In this document: piece by piece, positions 35,774 to 44,876 of the stretch
Layout of the letters: every line of letters starts with the position of its first letter
Numbering within the stretch: the first letter of the stretch is position 1
Position numbers and translations under genes: made by a program
Origin: Pokkaliibacter plantistimulans
GTDB taxonomy: Bacteria > Pseudomonadota > Gammaproteobacteria > Pseudomonadales > Balneatricaceae
Length of the DNA: 64,000 nt
Assembly (NCBI RefSeq): GCF_046844695.1
Contig: NZ_CP177354.1
Coordinates: 2,728,001 to 2,792,000 of the forward strand
Reading direction: 5' to 3'
Notes under the pieces: generated by a model
What the model was told of the DNA's origin: nothing
The model's database searches: none
What the model saw: the letters and a program-made list of their open reading frames with translations, nothing else

Positions 35774-37425
35774 AAGTGCTTGAATTACTGGCCACCCAGC
35801 AAGGGACGCCACGTATCCGTCTGCTCGGCAGTGCCTTTGTCGCCGGGGTCGGCAGTGTGGTGCTACTGGCACTGGTCAATATCGCTGCCGAGCATATCGC
35901 CCGCTCTGGCTATGATCAGGTTGACTGGCCGCTGGCGATTGCGTTTGCCTTGACTGCCGCTGCATTCTTTGGCGGTGAGTTTTATCTGGTGGCCCGATTG
36001 GGTGCGGATATGGAGACAGTGATCGACCAGTTCCGGGTGCGCTTGCTTAACCGCATTCGCCGGGCCGATTACGCCCAGATGGAGCGGGTAGGGCAAGAGA
36101 GGTTGTTTGAAAGTATTACCCAGACTACCCAGACCCTGTCGCAGAATACCCAGTATCTGGCGCAGGCCCTGCGCTCGGCCATTCTGACGGTATCTGTGTT
36201 GATCTACATTCTGTGGCTGTCACCGCTGGCATTTTGCATGGTGCTGGCCGTCACGCTGGTGGGGGGCTGGCTGTATGCCGGACTGGGCCAGCGTCTGATG
36301 GAGCGCTATCAGCACATGATGGTGGAAGAGGCCAAACTGTTTGAAGGCATCACCGGGTTGTTTGACGGCATCAAGGAAATTCGTCTGTCCAGCGCGCGCA
36401 GTGAGGATTTTGGCCGGGCGTTTACCGAAGTGACGGACCGCGCCACGGCTATCCGTACCGATGTACAGATTCATGGTTTTCAGCAGTTCATCTTCGGTCA
36501 GGTTGCCTTCTATACCCTGCTGGCCGTGGTGGTGTTTGTGGTGCCCACCTATGCCGATGACTTTCGCCATGAAGTCGTCAAGGTCACTACGGCTGTGCTG
36601 TTCATGATTGGCCCGGTGGGTGTGCTGATTCAGACCATGGCCATACTGGCGCAGTGCAATGCCGCGGCTGAACGTATGCTGGCGCTGGACCGTCAGCTGG
36701 GAGCGATGGCGGATGCGTCGGAGGTGGTGACGCCCCGGCCTCTGCCGCAGACATTCGATACCATTCATTTCAAGGGGCTGGAATACACCTACCCCGCACC
36801 GGAAGGTGAACAGCCTTTCGCTGTTGGCCCGATCCATCTGCAGCTGCGACGTGGTGAGATCGTGTTTGTCACCGGCGGTAATGGCTCCGGTAAGTCCACC
36901 TTCATGAAGCTGCTGACTGGCCTCTACACCCCGCACTTTGGCAAGATCAGTGTTGATGGTGAAGAGATCGGACCTTCGACGCTGAAGGCATGGCGCGGCA
37001 TGTTTGCCACGGTATTTACCGACTTTCATCTGTTCCAGCGGCTGCACGGCGTGCCTGAGCTGGATTCCGCCGAAGCCCGGCAGCTGCTGCAATGGCTGGA
37101 AATCGACAAGGTAACCGCCATCGACGGCGATCATTTTGCTCATATCAATCTTTCCACCGGACAGCGCAAACGGCTGGCGTTACTGGTAGCCCTGCTGGAG
37201 AAGCGGCCCATTCTGGTGCTGGATGAATGGGCTGCCGATCAGGACCCGCATTTCCGTCGCTTTTTCTACTACGAGATTCTGCCTGAGCTGAAACGACGCG
37301 GACTGACGGTGATCGCCGTCACCCACGATGATCATTACTTTGATGCTGCCGACCGGCGCGTGCATCTGGAAGAGGGTCAACTGACCGAAATAAAGGCCAC
37401 ACGCCGTAGTGGGGAGGTGGTCTGA
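35770..37425 (+). CDS. PvdE/SyrD-like ABC exporter, first subunit
   Basis: The 551-residue half transporter has an N-terminal six-helix membrane domain (about 1-320) and a C-terminal ATPase (Walker A VTGGNGSGKST, signature LSTGQRKRLALLVALLEKRP, Walker B VLDEWAADQDPHFRR). This is the cyclic-peptide/siderophore exporter family that includes PvdE and SyrD, whose members move NRPS products or precursors across the inner membrane. I place the start at the ATG at 35770, which overlaps the PPTase stop (ATGA), rather than at an in-frame TTG 24 bases earlier. It overlaps the following paralogue (TGATG at 37423), so the two are translationally coupled and could form a heterodimer. Confidence 0.92.
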   Translation: MKVLELLATQQGTPRIRLLGSAFVAGVGSVVLLALVNIAAEHIARSGYDQVDWPLAIAFALTAAAFFGGEFYLVARLGADMETVIDQFRVRLLNRIRRADYAQMERVGQERLFESITQTTQTLSQNTQYLAQALRSAILTVSVLIYILWLSPLAFCMVLAVTLVGGWLYAGLGQRLMERYQHMMVEEAKLFEGITGLFDGIKEIRLSSARSEDFGRAFTEVTDRATAIRTDVQIHGFQQFIFGQVAFYTLLAVVVFVVPTYADDFRHEVVKVTTAVLFMIGPVGVLIQTMAILAQCNAAAERMLALDRQLGAMADASEVVTPRPLPQTFDTIHFKGLEYTYPAPEGEQPFAVGPIHLQLRRGEIVFVTGGNGSGKSTFMKLLTGLYTPHFGKISVDGEEIGPSTLKAWRGMFATVFTDFHLFQRLHGVPELDSAEARQLLQWLEIDKVTAIDGDHFAHINLSTGQRKRLALLVALLEKRPILVLDEWAADQDPHFRRFFYYEILPELKRRGLTVIAVTHDDHYFDAADRRVHLEEGQLTEIKATRRSGEVV

Positions 37426-39062
37426 TGCCGCTGTTACAGTTATTACGCCAGGAAGTGCGCGCCAATCCCCGTTATCTGCTGTTTCTGACCGTCGTTGCGG
37501 CGGTGTCCACCACGCTGCTGCTGGGCATTATCAACATGGCTTCATCGCTGGTGGCCTCCGGTGGCAGCAGCCTGCGACTGGCCTTTATGTTTCTGGTCAC
37601 GGTAGCCTTGTTTGCGCTGTCGCAGCAGGCGGTGACGGCCATTGTTGCCCGTGAAGTGGAGGCGATGATTGATCGTATGCGGCTGGCGATGGTCAAAGAC
37701 ATTCGCCGCTCCGATATTCAGACGATTGACAGTATTGGGCGTGCGCCGCTGTATGCCGCTCTGACTCAGGATGCCCAGACCATTTCCCGCAGCCTGCCGT
37801 TGCTGGTGATCGGCTCGCAGCAGATGGCGATGCTGGTGTTTGTCTGTCTGTATCTGGCCTGGTTGTCGATGACCGCCTTTGTCATGGCGGCAGGCTTTAC
37901 GCTGTTTGCCATCGGCCTGCATCTGCAGCGCATGACTGCACTGGGGCTGGCGACCCGCGAGGTGATGGCTCAGGAAGGTCAGCTGTTTGGCGGGCTCAGT
38001 GGTTTGTTGCGCGGGCTTAAAGAAGTGCGGCTGAATGAGCTGCGGGGCGAGCAGGTGGTCGGTGAGCTGGCGGCAGTATCGGCCCATGCCCGTGCTGCCA
38101 AGACTGCCATCAAGGCACGCTGGGCGGTGGAGTCGGCATTGATCCAGCTGGTGTTCTATCTGCTGGTGGGGCTGATGGTGTTTGTGGTGCCGATCTTCAC
38201 CAGCGAATTTCACCAGAGTGTGGTGCAGGCGACCACGGCCGTACTGTTCCTGATTGGCCCTATCGGCATGATTGCTCAGGCCATTCCGGCAGTGGGCGAT
38301 GCACAGCACTCATTACAGGAAATGCAGGGTTTACAGCAGCGCCTGCGGCAGGCACTGGCGGACGGTGTGGACGAATCTGCCGAGCCCCTGTCAGCACCGG
38401 TTCAGGACGTGGCACTGGAGGGGATTCGCTATCGTTACCCCAGTGAGCATGGCGACAGCGGTTTTGCTGTAGGCCCGCTCAATGCCCGTTTTCGCTGTGG
38501 GCAGATCACCTTTATTACAGGTGGCAATGGCTCGGGCAAATCCACCATGATGCGTCTGCTCACCGGCCTGATGCACCCGCAGCAGGGGGCGTTGCAGGTG
38601 AATGGCGAAGCATTGCGAGCGGAGCAGATGCAGGCCTGGCGCGATCAGATATCGGCAGTCTTCGCCGACTATTACCTGTTCCGCCGCTTGTATGGCGTGG
38701 CACCGGAAGCGCTGGCGCGGGCCGAGGCCTTGCTGCAGAAGCTGGAGATGGCCGACAAAGTGCATATCCGTGATGGTGCCTTCACCACCGTCGATCTGTC
38801 TGCCGGTCAGCGCAAGCGATTGGCACTGGTGGTCGCTGAGCTGGAAGATAAACCTGTGCTGATCCTTGATGAATGGGCCGCTGATCAGGATCCGCATTTC
38901 CGCAAGCTGTTCTATGAAGAGCTGCTGCCGTCCTTCAGGGCACGCGGCAAGATGGTGATCTGTGTCACTCACGATGATCGCTGGTTTGATCTGGCCGATC
39001 AGATTCTGGCCATGAATGAAGGCCAGTTCGAGCCCGGGTGTGCAGGGAGCCATCACGAATGA
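37425..39062 (+). CDS. PvdE/SyrD-like ABC exporter, second subunit
   Basis: This 545-residue paralogue of the preceding gene has the same layout: an N-terminal membrane domain (about 1-320), then an ATPase with TGGNGSGKSTMMRLLTG, LSAGQRKRLALVVAELEDKP and LILDEWAADQDPHFRK. Both ATP sites keep the canonical Walker and signature residues, so neither subunit looks degenerate. Its start overlaps the stop of the first exporter and its stop overlaps the thioesterase start. Two adjacent copies suggest a heterodimer for the lipopeptide, or two export steps. Confidence 0.92.
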   Translation: MPLLQLLRQEVRANPRYLLFLTVVAAVSTTLLLGIINMASSLVASGGSSLRLAFMFLVTVALFALSQQAVTAIVAREVEAMIDRMRLAMVKDIRRSDIQTIDSIGRAPLYAALTQDAQTISRSLPLLVIGSQQMAMLVFVCLYLAWLSMTAFVMAAGFTLFAIGLHLQRMTALGLATREVMAQEGQLFGGLSGLLRGLKEVRLNELRGEQVVGELAAVSAHARAAKTAIKARWAVESALIQLVFYLLVGLMVFVVPIFTSEFHQSVVQATTAVLFLIGPIGMIAQAIPAVGDAQHSLQEMQGLQQRLRQALADGVDESAEPLSAPVQDVALEGIRYRYPSEHGDSGFAVGPLNARFRCGQITFITGGNGSGKSTMMRLLTGLMHPQQGALQVNGEALRAEQMQAWRDQISAVFADYYLFRRLYGVAPEALARAEALLQKLEMADKVHIRDGAFTTVDLSAGQRKRLALVVAELEDKPVLILDEWAADQDPHFRKLFYEELLPSFRARGKMVICVTHDDRWFDLADQILAMNEGQFEPGCAGSHHE

Positions 39063-39820
39063 TCAGCCATCACCGTGGCCCGTCGCCCTGGCTTACCTGC
39101 TTTCAGCCGGTTATCCGGCCACAGCGGCGTTTACTGTGTTTACCCTTTGCGGGCGGCGGTGCCGGCGTGTTTCGTAACTGGCAAAGCTATCTGCCAGCCG
39201 GGATGGAAATGCTGTGCGCCCAGCTGCCCGGGCGTGAGCGGCGCATCAGAGAGCAGCCCATTGCCGATGTGAACGTCATCGTCGATGCCTTGCTGGAGGC
39301 GATACTGGCACTGGAGCCAGTACCGCTGACGGTATTTGGTCACAGCATGGGAGCCTCCATTGGCCATGATCTGGTGTTGCGACTGCAGGCCGCCAGTTAT
39401 CCCCTTGAGTGCTTTGCCGTCTCTGCCCGGCGTCCGCCATTTCTGCCCCCGCTCAAGTCACCCACTTACCTGTTGGCCGATGAGCCGTTTCGGCAGGAGC
39501 TGATTCGCATGGGCGGAACGGCTGCCGAGGTGCTGGCCCATGATGAAATGATGAAGTTGCTGCTGCCCATGCTGCGTGCTGACTTTGAGCTGGCGGAAAC
39601 CTTCAGCCGTCCTTCAACATCACGATTTGACTGTCCGCTGTTGGCGCTGGCGGGCCGCTATGATCAGGAAGCCTTGCCGGAGGATGTAGCACGCTGGCAG
39701 GAACTGGCGGCAGGCGACTTCCGGATGCAGGTTATCGAGGCCGGGCATTTCTATGTGGCGGAGCGGGCTGAGGAGGTAGTAAAGCAAGTGGTATTGACAC
39801 CCAATACCGTCACCTTGTAA
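39059..39820 (+). CDS. Type II thioesterase (NRPS/PKS editing)
   Basis: The 253-residue alpha/beta hydrolase is of the GrsT/SrfA-D kind (LLCLPFAGGGAGVFRNW near the N-terminus, nucleophile GHSMGA, catalytic His in EAGHFYV). These enzymes clear wrongly primed or stalled acyl groups from carrier domains. I place the start at the ATG at 39059, which overlaps the exporter stop (ATGA), making this the last tightly coupled gene of the operon. It could also supply a hydrolysis step during synthesis. Confidence 0.92.
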   Translation: MISHHRGPSPWLTCFQPVIRPQRRLLCLPFAGGGAGVFRNWQSYLPAGMEMLCAQLPGRERRIREQPIADVNVIVDALLEAILALEPVPLTVFGHSMGASIGHDLVLRLQAASYPLECFAVSARRPPFLPPLKSPTYLLADEPFRQELIRMGGTAAEVLAHDEMMKLLLPMLRADFELAETFSRPSTSRFDCPLLALAGRYDQEALPEDVARWQELAAGDFRMQVIEAGHFYVAERAEEVVKQVVLTPNTVTL

Positions 39821-39878
39821 CGGTCAGGAACTTCCTCACGGCAAACCTCACCCAATCTTAGGACGAAGGGGAGGTGCC

Positions 39879-40373
39879 ATGAAGCGACATAAAGACGCAA
39901 TCAATCTATGGCTGGCGCGTTTTAGTGAAGGTACCAGGCTCGACGACAGACTGAACTGTTACCTGCAGAGCCGGTCGGGCCAGCAGGTAATGCTGACCTT
40001 GTCATCCGATCACCGTTATCTGTTGTTTTATTGCCCATTACTGTCACTGGAGGGTAAGCATTCATCGCTGCTGATGGAGGAGGCGCTGGCGTTAAATCTT
40101 TACCAGAGCATTGCCATCAAGGGGACGCTTGGCTTCGATGAGCAGAACCGGATGCTGGCCTACACCTTTGTATCTGACCTCGGTGACGACAGCGTACCGT
40201 CATCGGGCAGCGAGTTATGGGACAGACAGCTGACAGATGTAATGGACAATGCCGATATGCTGGCAGCCCGCTTTCAGCGGCTGCTGGAGATAGCGGATGC
40301 TGCTCCCGATAAGATGACTCAGCGAAACCCGTCCCAGCCGCCATTACTGAGTCTGAATTTCAGGGAGCCGTAA
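39879..40373 (+). CDS. CesT-like type III secretion chaperone
   Basis: This 164-residue acidic protein has the alpha-beta pattern of class I type III chaperones: an N-terminal helix (INLWLARFSEG), beta strands (GQQVMLTLSSDHRYLLFYCP), a central helix (LLMEEALALNLYQ), a strand pair (GTLGFDEQNRMLAYTFV) and a C-terminal helix (MLAARFQRLLEIAD). It is a little longer than typical members. Such proteins bind an effector's N-terminus and keep it export-competent. A strong ribosome site (GGGGAGG) precedes it, and the M91 protease gene starts one base after its stop, so chaperone and effector are coupled. It follows the thioesterase by 58 bp on the same strand and could be read from the biosynthetic operon. 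No type III apparatus gene is in the window. Confidence 0.72.
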   Translation: MKRHKDAINLWLARFSEGTRLDDRLNCYLQSRSGQQVMLTLSSDHRYLLFYCPLLSLEGKHSSLLMEEALALNLYQSIAIKGTLGFDEQNRMLAYTFVSDLGDDSVPSSGSELWDRQLTDVMDNADMLAARFQRLLEIADAAPDKMTQRNPSQPPLLSLNFREP

Positions 40374-40374
40374 C

Positions 40375-41313
40375 ATGGTCACAACTCATCCCACCCAGTC
40401 TTCGGCTCATATTGCTACCACCTCGTCAGGCCAGATCACGGAGCCAGCCCGGCCGGTGCCGGATGTGGCTGCAACCCGTCCTTTTCCCGCCCAGTCAGCA
40501 CCTTCAGCTACCGTAGCGCTCAAGCCTGTTGGTGATCCGTCGCGGCCACCCTTTGCGCCTACTCCTCAGCAGTTACGAGAGCAGCGAGAAGCGCTGCTGC
40601 CGATGCAGACAGTCAGGTCGCCTTTCTCCGGTAACATCGCCATCATCCGTGATGACAAGCACACCACCCATGCCAACGGAGCAGAGTTTGCCGATTTTGC
40701 TACCCAGACTCGCCAGCATCTGACGCAGCTTGCCGAAACCCGTGCAGGTCAGGCGTTGTTCAATGCTTTTGATGTCAAAGCTGACGGCAGCAAGATAGAG
40801 AATCCGGTGTTTATTCGCGATGCTGGCAGTCAGACGGGGTTACGGCAGGGTGAAAGCGCTTCCAGAATGCTGGCGACAGCCAGAGTTGAGGTGGAGGCGG
40901 GGCACAGAACCTATTTGCCCGCAGCGGGCGCCGTTTCGTTTGTTTCCCACCATACCGATTTATCGCTGCGCTGGGGCGATCCCCAGCAATTTCACCCTGA
41001 GCTTAATCTCAGCACGAAAAGGCTGGAGCGCAATCTGGGAATGAGTAATGCGCTGGCGCTGGGGCATGAACTGATTCACGCCGCCCATAGTCTGAATGGC
41101 CTGAAGGTCAGAGGGGAGAATGAAAAAGGTATTCCCTTTGAGGAAATCAACACCGTCGGACCGAGGTCAGGGCGGCGCGTATTTGAGCACATCCCCACAG
41201 AGAATGAACTTCGCAAGGGGATGCATCGAGAGGTTTACAACGATGCCACAGCCGTCGGCAATATAGATCCTCGCAAAACTTACGGAGGCCGTCGGCTTCC
41301 CGACAAGATTTAA
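40375..41313 (+). CDS. M91-type zinc metalloprotease, candidate type III effector (NleD/HopH1-like)
   Basis: This 312-residue protein has two parts. Residues 1-90 are Pro/Ser/Ala/Thr-rich and look disordered, as expected for a secretion signal and chaperone-binding region. The C-terminal part carries a zinc-protease motif, His231-Glu-Leu-Ile-His235 within ALGHELIHAAHSLNG, followed by FEEIN, which may supply the third ligand, and a basic C-terminus (YGGRRLPDKI). This matches the M91 family of effectors: NleD of pathogenic E. coli, which cleaves host JNK and p38, and HopH1 of Pseudomonas syringae. The host target here is unknown. The gene is coupled to a CesT-like chaperone. The assignment rests on the motif, the size and the chaperone; secretion is inferred. 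Confidence 0.75.
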   Translation: MVTTHPTQSSAHIATTSSGQITEPARPVPDVAATRPFPAQSAPSATVALKPVGDPSRPPFAPTPQQLREQREALLPMQTVRSPFSGNIAIIRDDKHTTHANGAEFADFATQTRQHLTQLAETRAGQALFNAFDVKADGSKIENPVFIRDAGSQTGLRQGESASRMLATARVEVEAGHRTYLPAAGAVSFVSHHTDLSLRWGDPQQFHPELNLSTKRLERNLGMSNALALGHELIHAAHSLNGLKVRGENEKGIPFEEINTVGPRSGRRVFEHIPTENELRKGMHREVYNDATAVGNIDPRKTYGGRRLPDKI

Positions 41314-41359
41314 ACATAAGACCTGCAGCTCAGCTGGTGTTGCGGCGACAGGATGAGCC

Positions 41360-41383
41360 GCACCGGCACCGGCACCGGCACCG
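41360..41383. repeat. Four copies of GCACCG
   Basis: A perfect tandem hexamer repeat lies in the short gap between the M91 gene and the convergent secreted-protein gene. It may be a slippage product with no function. Confidence 0.85.
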
Positions 41384-41410
41384 TGGCCGGTAGCGGTTAG
41401 CATTGATGTG

Positions 41411-42109
41411 TTACTGGCTATAGGATTCGTACTGGGCCACCTGCCTGAGCAGCTCGCCTTTGGGCGCGGCAGAGGACAGCCAGAGCTGCATGGGGACGTA
41501 GCTGTATTTGGGGCTGAAGTTGGTGATCAGATCGAGCTTACCATCGTGGTCGAGATCCCCGGCCCAGTAGATAGCAAAGGAAGGCTCGTCACAGCTGGGC
41601 TCCGGGTGCTGCTGCAGGTATTGTTTCACGTCGAATAACACCTGCTGGTGATTGCCTTCCTGCAGGACCACACGGCTGTCGCAGTCATCCTGCTGCTGTG
41701 CGGTCCGTTGCAGCTGGTAGTGGCGACCGGCGAGATCAAAGCCCAGAGTGTTATCGAGAAAGTTCATACCGGTCAGCAATTCGGTGACTGCGCCCGGATG
41801 TAACTGTGGAATATCAACCAGCATCAGTGAGGCGGGCGTGGTGCTGGTCAGAAAGTGCAGCTTTGCACCGTCCTGTTCACGTACTGTGTCGGTGAATGTG
41901 GCGGCTACCAGACTTACTTGCGCCTTGCTGTCATCAATCACCAGCCCTTCGGCGCTGGTACGCGGAGCCAGTGGTGACGCCAGCGAACCTTCATCCGGGG
42001 TGTCATTGAAGTAAATGATGGGCGCTGCGTTGACCGCGGTAGCGGTGCCACTCATGGCGCTGATCAGAACGGTGGTGAACAGTATGCGTTGCGGTGTTTT
42101 GACCATCAT
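41411..42109 (-). CDS. Secreted protein of unknown function
   Basis: The 232-residue product begins with a Sec signal peptide (ILFTTVLISAMSGTATAVNA, cleavage after an Ala near residue 29). The mature protein shows no family I recognise. Near its C-terminus it contains WAGDLDHDGKLDLITNFS, a Ca-binding FG-GAP/integrin-like or dockerin-like D-x-D-x-D loop, and two cysteines (DDCDSR, EPSCDEP) that could form a disulphide. It is convergent with the M91 gene and ends 97 bp from it. Confidence 0.75.
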   Translation of the reverse strand: MMVKTPQRILFTTVLISAMSGTATAVNAAPIIYFNDTPDEGSLASPLAPRTSAEGLVIDDSKAQVSLVAATFTDTVREQDGAKLHFLTSTTPASLMLVDIPQLHPGAVTELLTGMNFLDNTLGFDLAGRHYQLQRTAQQQDDCDSRVVLQEGNHQQVLFDVKQYLQQHPEPSCDEPSFAIYWAGDLDHDGKLDLITNFSPKYSYVPMQLWLSSAAPKGELLRQVAQYESYSQ

Positions 42110-42229
42110 CAGATCCTTGTGACCGGCCAGATAAACGTCAGGCGGAAGAGCCGGAAAGTGTGCGCGCAGATGGATGTGCTGGCAATGGCATTAGTGTGCC
42201 GCCAGCAGCTAGGTACAAAGAGAGCCTCG

Positions 42230-43396
42230 TCAGATCACCTGACCGGGTTGCGGCCCCTCACTGCTGATCACTAAGACCCGGCTGTTTTCATTCAGTTCAA
42301 ATGCCTGTTGGAGCAGTGGATTCTGCGCGGCCAGCCATAAGCCTGTCAGGCCTGCAACCCCTGTGTCACCGGAAAGGATGCGCGGGTCGCTGCCAATCCC
42401 TCTTGCCAGCGTGTGCTGTACCTGCAGTGAAAGCTCATCACTGACGGTCACCGCCCCCGAGGCGCAGCGGCGGAGAATCTGCCATGCTGGTTGCGATGGC
42501 AAACCACAGGACAATCCGATCATTCTTGTGCTCAGATCACCGGGCACCTGCATTATCTGGCCATGAGCCAGACTGGCAAACAGGCAGGCCGCGCGGGTGG
42601 GCTCGACGGTGATGACGTTGGGAGCATGGTCCAGTACATGCCAGAGCCCGGCAGCCACCGCGGCGGCCAGCCCACCAACGCCGCAATGGAGAAATACATG
42701 AGTGGGAGGCGTCAGGTGCAGGCTTTCTGCCATTTCCTGCGCGAGCACGCTGTAGCCTGCCATGATGGCCCGGGTCACCGGCAAGCCACCGTGGTAGTCG
42801 GTATCGGTGATCAGCAGGGTGTGGTGATCTTTTCTGGACCGCTGTTCGGCCAGTAATACGGCGTCATCGTAGGTGCCGGGAATGACTTCCACCACCGCGC
42901 CACAGTCGCGGATACGCTGGATACGCCCTTCATCGACTGCCTGTCCCAGCACGATATGGGCAGCGCAGCCAAACCGTTTCGCGGCCCATGCCAGTGCCAG
43001 CCCGTGATTACCATCGGTGGCGGCAATGGCAGTGTACGCCGCACAACGATCATGAGCCTGACCGTTAGCAATCAGCTCGGGTGGCAACAGCAGTGCTTCA
43101 CCGAGCAGGGTCAGTAATCCATAGGGGGCACCCAGCGCTTTTACTCCGCCCTGGCCAAAGCGCTGTGATTCATCCTTCACCCATAGCTGGCCCAGCTGCA
43201 AGGTTGACGCCATGGCAGGCAGTGAATACAACGGGGTGGGGCGATAGTCCGGCCAGTGATGCATGGTAATGGCGGCGTGCTGCATGTCCTGCGTGGGTAA
43301 TACCACATTGAGATCGTGGTCCCACACCGGGTTGACGGGGTCTTCCCTGGTGCGCAGCAAGGCATTGCCAGCAATTAACTGGAAAGGATGAGACAT
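42230..43396 (-). CDS. Diaminopropionate ammonia-lyase family PLP enzyme
   Basis: I place the start at the ATG at 43396 (GAGG about ten bases upstream), giving 388 residues; the longer open frame upstream has no ribosome site and no family similarity. The protein is a fold type II PLP enzyme. The Schiff-base Lys lies in FGQGGVKALGAPYG, the Asn/Gly substrate motif in ATDGNHGLALAWAA, and the phosphate-binding loop in HCGVGGLAAAVAAG. This layout matches diaminopropionate ammonia-lyases (YgeX-like), which convert 2,3-diaminopropionate to pyruvate and ammonia; a threonine/serine dehydratase-like activity is the main alternative. It is divergent from the TAXI-type binding protein, so the two may share an amino-acid-related role. 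Confidence 0.82.
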   Translation of the reverse strand: MSHPFQLIAGNALLRTREDPVNPVWDHDLNVVLPTQDMQHAAITMHHWPDYRPTPLYSLPAMASTLQLGQLWVKDESQRFGQGGVKALGAPYGLLTLLGEALLLPPELIANGQAHDRCAAYTAIAATDGNHGLALAWAAKRFGCAAHIVLGQAVDEGRIQRIRDCGAVVEVIPGTYDDAVLLAEQRSRKDHHTLLITDTDYHGGLPVTRAIMAGYSVLAQEMAESLHLTPPTHVFLHCGVGGLAAAVAAGLWHVLDHAPNVITVEPTRAACLFASLAHGQIMQVPGDLSTRMIGLSCGLPSQPAWQILRRCASGAVTVSDELSLQVQHTLARGIGSDPRILSGDTGVAGLTGLWLAAQNPLLQQAFELNENSRVLVISSEGPQPGQVI

Positions 43397-43688
43397 GGAC
43401 GCATTTCCTCTGCACTGACGGATGATGGCTCTGCAGGGTAACTTAACAGGTTCTGGCGCAATTGGGTTGTCTTCTGACTGACACTGAGTTGGGCCATTGT
43501 CTATACTCGCGAGGGGCTGGGAGTCTGTACACGACATGCCACGCGTCAGCCACATAGTGTTGCCAGTCCCTGGCAGGTCCTGTTCCGAACCTGTTCTGAA
43601 CAAGGTCGATGGTTTGCTATTACTGCTGCGGTGTATCAGCAGCAAGAGTCAGAGTGGGTTATTGGTGTTCTGGAGAGGAAAAGGAACC

Positions 43689-44846
43689 ATGAGTCGACCA
43701 GCCTGGTGCGGTCTGAAGTTACAGTTACACTCGTTGTTGTCCCGCATGCTGCGGTGTGCCGGTCTTGTTATATTTTCCCAGATCAGTTGGGCGCAGGATG
43801 CGCCAGCGGCGCTACCCTACAGCCCTGATGCTATTCCGCTCAGCCAGTACCAGAGCGGTGATGCTGCGTCTTCAGCCGTGCCCGACCCCTTTGCCATCAG
43901 CACAGTACCGCAGGGGAAGGAATACTTTCTCGCCATCTACAGTGGCAGTACCTCCGGCGTTTATTACTACGTCGCCAGTGCCATCTGCGACACCCTCAGC
44001 ATGACGTACCACCAGCATCATATCCGCTGTGTGGCATTGCGCTCTCAAGGCGTCGGCAGCAACCGTGACCTGATGACTCAGGGCCGGGCGCAGATGATCA
44101 TCGTCCAGTCCGATACCAACTACTACGCCAGTAACGGTGAGAAGCCGATTCCCGGTGCCCGCTCAGTGATGTCCTTGCATAACGAAATGGGCGTGCTGGT
44201 GGTGAGCAAAAACTCGGATATTCATGGCGTCGCTGATCTGCGTGGCAAGCGCGTCAATCTGGGCCCGGAGGGCAGTGCCAGCCGTAATCAGGCACTGGAG
44301 CTGCTTACTGCTTATGGCCTCAAACCCGCTGATCTGGGCCGTGCTGACGCTGTCACTCAGGATGCCAACGCGCAGGGGTTATGCAGTGGCTACATCGATG
44401 CTTTCCCGGTGTGGATAGGTCATCCGGCTCAGGTGGTGGATGATGTGGCGCGATTCTGCGGGGCCAGACTGGTGGGAATGAACGGTGACGGCATGGAAAA
44501 TCTGCTGCATCAGCACCAGTACTATTCTCACCAGACCTTACCGGCCAATCTTTACCCCGGTCAGGATCAACCCATTGAGTCTTATGGCTTCAAGGCATCG
44601 CTGGTCGCCTATGAGCCGGTCAAACCCTACATTGTCTACTGGCTGACGCGCTCGCTGATGGAACATCTCGATGTGCTGCGCGCTAAGACGCCTAATCTGT
44701 CGATGCTGAACGCCAGAGAAATGTTTGAGGTGGGTAACTTCCTGCCCTTCCACGAAGGCGCGGCCCGTTACTGGCGGGAAATTGGCTGGTTGCAGGATGG
44801 CGGTCCCAAAGGCCCACCCGATATTGATGAGTCTGCTGATCAGTAA
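43689..44846 (+). CDS. TAXI-family (TRAP-type) periplasmic substrate-binding protein
   Basis: I choose the ATG at 43689 because it is preceded by GAGAGGAAAAGGA and opens into a signal peptide ending ISWAQDA; an upstream in-frame start would place about 64 non-signal residues first. The 385-residue product has the TAXI pattern: IYSGSTSGVYYYVASAICD at the mature N-terminus, then ALRSQGVGSNRDLMTQG, MIIVQSD and LRGKRVNLGPEGSAS. TAXI proteins deliver ligands, often dicarboxylates or amino acids such as glutamate, to TRAP membrane subunits. No DctM/DctQ-type gene lies nearby, so it is an orphan here and may pair with a distant permease or act as a sensor. The C-terminal end (GGPKGPPDIDES) is Pro/Gly-rich. 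Confidence 0.85.
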   Translation: MSRPAWCGLKLQLHSLLSRMLRCAGLVIFSQISWAQDAPAALPYSPDAIPLSQYQSGDAASSAVPDPFAISTVPQGKEYFLAIYSGSTSGVYYYVASAICDTLSMTYHQHHIRCVALRSQGVGSNRDLMTQGRAQMIIVQSDTNYYASNGEKPIPGARSVMSLHNEMGVLVVSKNSDIHGVADLRGKRVNLGPEGSASRNQALELLTAYGLKPADLGRADAVTQDANAQGLCSGYIDAFPVWIGHPAQVVDDVARFCGARLVGMNGDGMENLLHQHQYYSHQTLPANLYPGQDQPIESYGFKASLVAYEPVKPYIVYWLTRSLMEHLDVLRAKTPNLSMLNAREMFEVGNFLPFHEGAARYWREIGWLQDGGPKGPPDIDESADQ

Positions 44847-44876
44847 CCGCAGACGTCGGCGCTGTTAATCTCATCA

